A DNA stretch of 64,000 nucleotides from Ochotona curzoniae (Eukaryota > Chordata > Mammalia > Lagomorpha > Ochotonidae). Both the position numbers and the translations under genes were made by a program. Shown in pieces: positions 60,888 through 64,000 of the stretch (positions are counted from its first letter, which is position 1; each line of letters begins with the position of its first letter). The notes under the pieces are model-generated. The model worked only from the letters and a program-made list of their open reading frames with translations. It did not search any database and was not told the origin of the DNA. The stretch spans positions 4,154,001-4,218,000 of the forward strand of contig NW_024466459.1 of the NCBI RefSeq assembly GCF_017591425.1. Direction: 5' to 3'.

Positions 60888-63800
60888 CTACCAAAATCAA
60901 AACAGAAGGGCCTTACTCTTCCCCGGAAGGGGCTGGCTGTGTCCAGGCAGGGCCTGCCCGTGCAGGCTCAGCATCAGCAGGAGAGGCTAGGCGCTGGGGA
61001 GCCATCTGCCTGGCACGGACGGACCCTCACCTACCCGCCCAGGGCCCCTCCCGTCTGTGGGACAGGGACAACTTCCAGAGGCTGTGAGGATTGATACCCA
61101 CGCGAGTTTCTTAAGAGGCTCCTTGTGCTTGTAAACTGACTACTGCATCACCTGAAAAAGCTGGTCTACCCCTCGTTCCCAAGGCGCAGCAGACCTGTGC
61201 AAGCGGCTGCTTCCGGCCCCTGACTGAATGCAGCCTCTCTTGAGGGTACCAGAGGTGATCATTTCTCTTTCCATTGTTACTGGAACAGAGTGAATCCCAA
61301 GGAAGGGAGAGGGAAGGTGTGCAGGCAAGTGTCAGCAAGTTAGAGGCGTCACTGCTCCTGAGCCATGCTCTCAAGGTGGAGGCCCACCTTCTTGGCCGTA
61401 GGAGAAGTGAGGTTAGCCAAGCTGAGGCTGAGATCCCAGATGATTTGAAGGAATGTGAAGAGAGATGTGAATCCCAGACTCAGAATTGCGATAGCATGAC
61501 TATCCAGGAAAGACAGACAGGCTTTTTTCTAGCATCCTTTACTGAGCAGTTCTGCCCATGTGGCTGGGACCCAGAGGGGCCATACTGAGAGCAGCCCAGA
61601 GCATCTCACACCTCTGGTCCTTGGATGGCAACATGGAAAAGCCTGCCTGCTGCTGAGTCTGCCCCTGTGGGAGTCCTGTCTGCTCTCCAGCCACAACATC
61701 CACTGCAGGCTGGCCACAGTGCTCGGAGAACCCTATTCACCGACCACGCTCTCATGCTGGATGCTGGCTAGAGGTACTGCTTTTCTAGAAAGTTTCCTGC
61801 TGCAGTTAAGCAGGAGTTTCCTCACTTGGCCATTTCTTGGGCGACTTCCTGGCAGTGTTTAGGCTTTGTAATGAGTTTGTGTATCAGCCCTTTAACATCT
61901 CTACTTTTTTTAATCCCAAGCAAGTGGGCCTACACAGCCGTCTATTCGTCTATAGGGACTTTCTTTGGCAAAGGACTACTGGCCTGTCAAGATCCCCAAA
62001 CTAGCTGAATTCTGTAAATACAGGAGGTTGCCAGGTTTACTGTGATTCTGTAAGTATTAGAAGAGTACATCTACCCAGCTTTTCTCCCAGCACTGCTGAA
62101 CGGGTACGCTGAACCTTGGTGGGGCTGCACAAACACAGATGTCCCATGGCTGTACCATGTAGCTTTAGCTCCCAGATGCTACCTCAGGTCAACAGTCTCC
62201 CAACCTTTGGGGAACCAAACAGTTCCCTTTATGGCTACTTGGGGCCAGCAGAACTCAGAGACAAAATAACTGGTTTATACTTGGGCAGTAAGCCCAGAGA
62301 CTTTTTTTTAAATTATAATGAATAATTTTAAGAACCACTGCTCTCTGCCACTAAAATATAAACTCAGCTTGTTGGCAGTGCACTGCAACCTGGCTAGAGA
62401 AGAAGCCAGAACTGAACATCCTGGGCTATCTGTGTTGGTCACAGGCACCCAGAGGCGCCCCAGAGGCGCCCCCACAGCTTTAGTTTTTCTCCCACGTGTG
62501 CTCAGTGCAGAGTTCTGTGGACCTGAAGCAGGAGGAAGCCATACTCCCCCCACGCATTCCTTTCACGCGTGGAAGCTCAGGTGGCCCCGTGAGGACAGTT
62601 CGCGCCAAGGCCGAGTGAGCACTGGCCCCGGAACTCGGCATGGCTTGGCACAAACCCTGTTCTCATCTCTGAAGGATTTCGGCTTGCCTGGGACATTTCC
62701 TAACAGCGACTCCTAACGGGGGCTCCACGGAAACTCCAAGAATCCTGTCCTAGCAGCCTCCTAAGACGGCATCTTCTCTCTAGATGCAGGTCCTGGGGCA
62801 ATGCCAGCTCAGCCAGCTCTAGAGCTCTCCTGGTTGGGATGCTGGTGAGCACAGTGAAAGGTGCCTGAGCAAGCCGCAGCTCTCCTTCCCCGTGGCTGTT
62901 GCTTATGGAATGTCTGCAGCCCAGAGTCGTGGGTCTGCCCCGTGCAGCAGCCTGAGCAGGAGTGGGTGGAGCTGGTCTGGAGCACACAGCCCAGCCCTGT
63001 GAAACCGTCACTCCAGCGACAGAAAGGCAGCATTCTGCACGAGCAGCACAGGAGCCCCCTGACACTCGGCCTTCTGCAGTGTCAGTTCTCATGGGAGGAG
63101 CAGCAGAGGCAAAGGGAGCAAAGGTCAGGACCCTGGGCCTCTGCAGGTAGTTGGCTGCCGAGACCCTGGGTTAGCTTTGGGTTATTCTGCTGCTGCCAAG
63201 GCTTAGCATGACCCCTAAAAGCTGCTGTGTGGGTGCCAAGCCCACAGCATAGTGGCCTCCCTATGGCTATGCACACACTAGACAGGAGGGTTAGTTGTTA
63301 GGGTCTGGAAAACAGGGAAAGAGGGTTCGCCTCTTGAACGAGCAGAAGCTTTCTGGAAGCACCCAGCCCACACTGCGCTAAGGGCTCCTGATGCTCACAG
63401 GGGGAAATTCATTTTCATCCTCCAGACACACAGGTCCCGTCGCAAACTCGTGCTCTGGAATAACCTCTCCCCGGAGTGCACCACCATCCTCCGAGTAACC
63501 TGCAAACACGACAGTGAGAAATGAAAGAAGCCATGTGGGTAATTCTGACATGTGGCCTTGAGGGCAGGACCTCAACAAAAGGGGGGCTCCACCATCCTTT
63601 CCCCCGGAGAGCCCGTGTGAGGGGCAGTGAAATGCCCACTACAGGCCGACTGGCCTCACATGCCCTTCCACCTCTCTGGACTTCTCCAGGAGGTGAAGGG
63701 TTAGCCTGACCATCCTGCACTGCACCTGCCACGCAGGAGCCCACTAGAGGCTATGGCCAAGGCCTCAGCTGTGAGGTGATTCCAGGAGTGTGTTCCCACC

Positions 63801-63957
63801 CTGGGCAGCGGCAGGGGCAGGAAGGGGCCCCACCCACTCACCGGGCACTGTGGAGGCTGAGGACGGGCTTGGTCTGGCTACTGTGGCTGCATAAGACTGA
63901 GGTAAGGAGGGCCTGAGGTCATTTTCTTTGTTCTCTTCTGTTCCTGAGCCCAGCAAG
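60840..63957 (-). CDS. WIPI1: WIPI1, last three coding exons (5' part outside window)
   Basis: WIPI1 is a seven-bladed beta-propeller (PROPPIN) that binds PI3P and PI(3,5)P2 on autophagosomal and endosomal membranes and acts early in autophagy. The minus-strand join is 63957-63842, 63499-63399, 60887-60840. The translation matches the human C-terminus from SLLGSG through ENKENDLRPSLPQSYAATVA, STVPG, YSEDGGALRGEVIPEHEF, GPVCLEDENEFPP and IILCRGSQKGKSKQS-stop. Splice sites are canonical and phases match (split Ser, split Gly, phase 0). The phosphoinositide-binding FRRG motif and most propeller blades lie in exons beyond 64000. Relative to the human sequence I recall there is one fewer Thr in SGTEEN. 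Confidence 0.95.
60888..63398 (-). other. WIPI1: WIPI1 last intron
   Basis: About 2.5 kb with no SINE that I recognise. It is unique sequence apart from a 12-bp duplication 'cagaggcgcccc' near 62449-62472. The open frames are short and without homology. Confidence 0.75.
63399..63499 (-). CDS. WIPI1: WIPI1 penultimate coding exon
   Basis: On the minus strand the acceptor 'gtgtttgcag' precedes 63499 and the donor 'gtgagc' follows 63399. The 101-base exon completes a Gly codon and encodes YSEDGGALRGEVIPEHEF, then ATGPVCLEDENEFPP, almost identical to human. In PROPPINs the acidic EDENEFPP segment with the following IIL probably closes the last blade. That structural role is inferred. Confidence 0.95.
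63500..63841 (-). other. WIPI1: WIPI1 intron
   Basis: A 342-base intron with canonical GT/AG ends on the minus strand. Nothing else is seen in it. Confidence 0.85.
63842..63957 (-). CDS. WIPI1: WIPI1 exon encoding SLLGSGTEENKEND to STVPG
   Basis: Reading on the minus strand, the acceptor is 'gctgcacacag' just above 63957 and the donor 'gtgagt' follows 63842. The exon completes a Ser codon, encodes 38 codons and leaves one base of a Gly codon. The product LRPSLPQSYAATVARPSPSS is a low-complexity, probably flexible loop near the C-terminus of human WIPI1. Only the last 43 bases of the window lie beyond it, in the preceding intron. Confidence 0.95.
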
Positions 63958-64000
63958 CTGTGTGCAGCAATGAAGAGGGATAGAAAGAAGAGATCACCAC

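Overview
This window is vertebrate nuclear DNA, almost certainly from a lagomorph and most likely a pika (Ochotona). It has small exons with GT/AG splice sites, long introns and no operons or ribosome-binding sites. About thirty copies of a tRNA-derived C-repeat SINE carry the lagomorph consensus, and the younger ones carry a 'gcaaagtcagatatgcagag' tail segment that I associate with pika rather than rabbit. The species call is inference from the repeats; the mammalian call is firm from the two genes.

Two protein-coding genes are present and face each other tail to tail. On the plus strand, ten exons between 10619 and 59530 encode the last 464 residues of arylsulfatase G (ARSG), a lysosomal heparan-sulfate 3-O-sulfatase. 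All ten exon phases join without a break. The first exon in the window carries the catalytic CSPSR motif; the signal peptide and first metal-binding motif lie upstream of the window. The stop codon lies 13 residues past the remembered human end. On the minus strand, the last three coding exons of WIPI1 (a phosphoinositide-binding autophagy PROPPIN) lie at 63957-63842, 63499-63399 and 60887-60840, followed by its 3' UTR. The two poly(A) signals are about 0.8 kb apart, with an old SINE between them.

Region by region: 1-10618 is ARSG intron (MLT1 LTR, MIR, L1M remnants, C-SINEs). 10619-27573 holds six ARSG exons, with a nested SINE and a 35-bp minisatellite in between. 27574-49502 holds three exons in long introns. 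49503-59219 is a repeat-dense intron before the terminal exon. It contains several copies of a poly(A)-tailed lagomorph element, a 3'-truncated U6 snRNA pseudogene and a 31-bp SINE-head insertion flanked by duplications. 59531-60380 is the intergenic gap, and 60381-64000 is WIPI1.

Nearly all the long open reading frames outside these exons run through SINEs, microsatellites or antisense exon sequence and are not genes. I see no CRISPR, prokaryotic or viral gene system here. The most unusual items are retroposition products: head-only and tailless insertions, a SINE inserted into a SINE, and the duplicated 3' element family.
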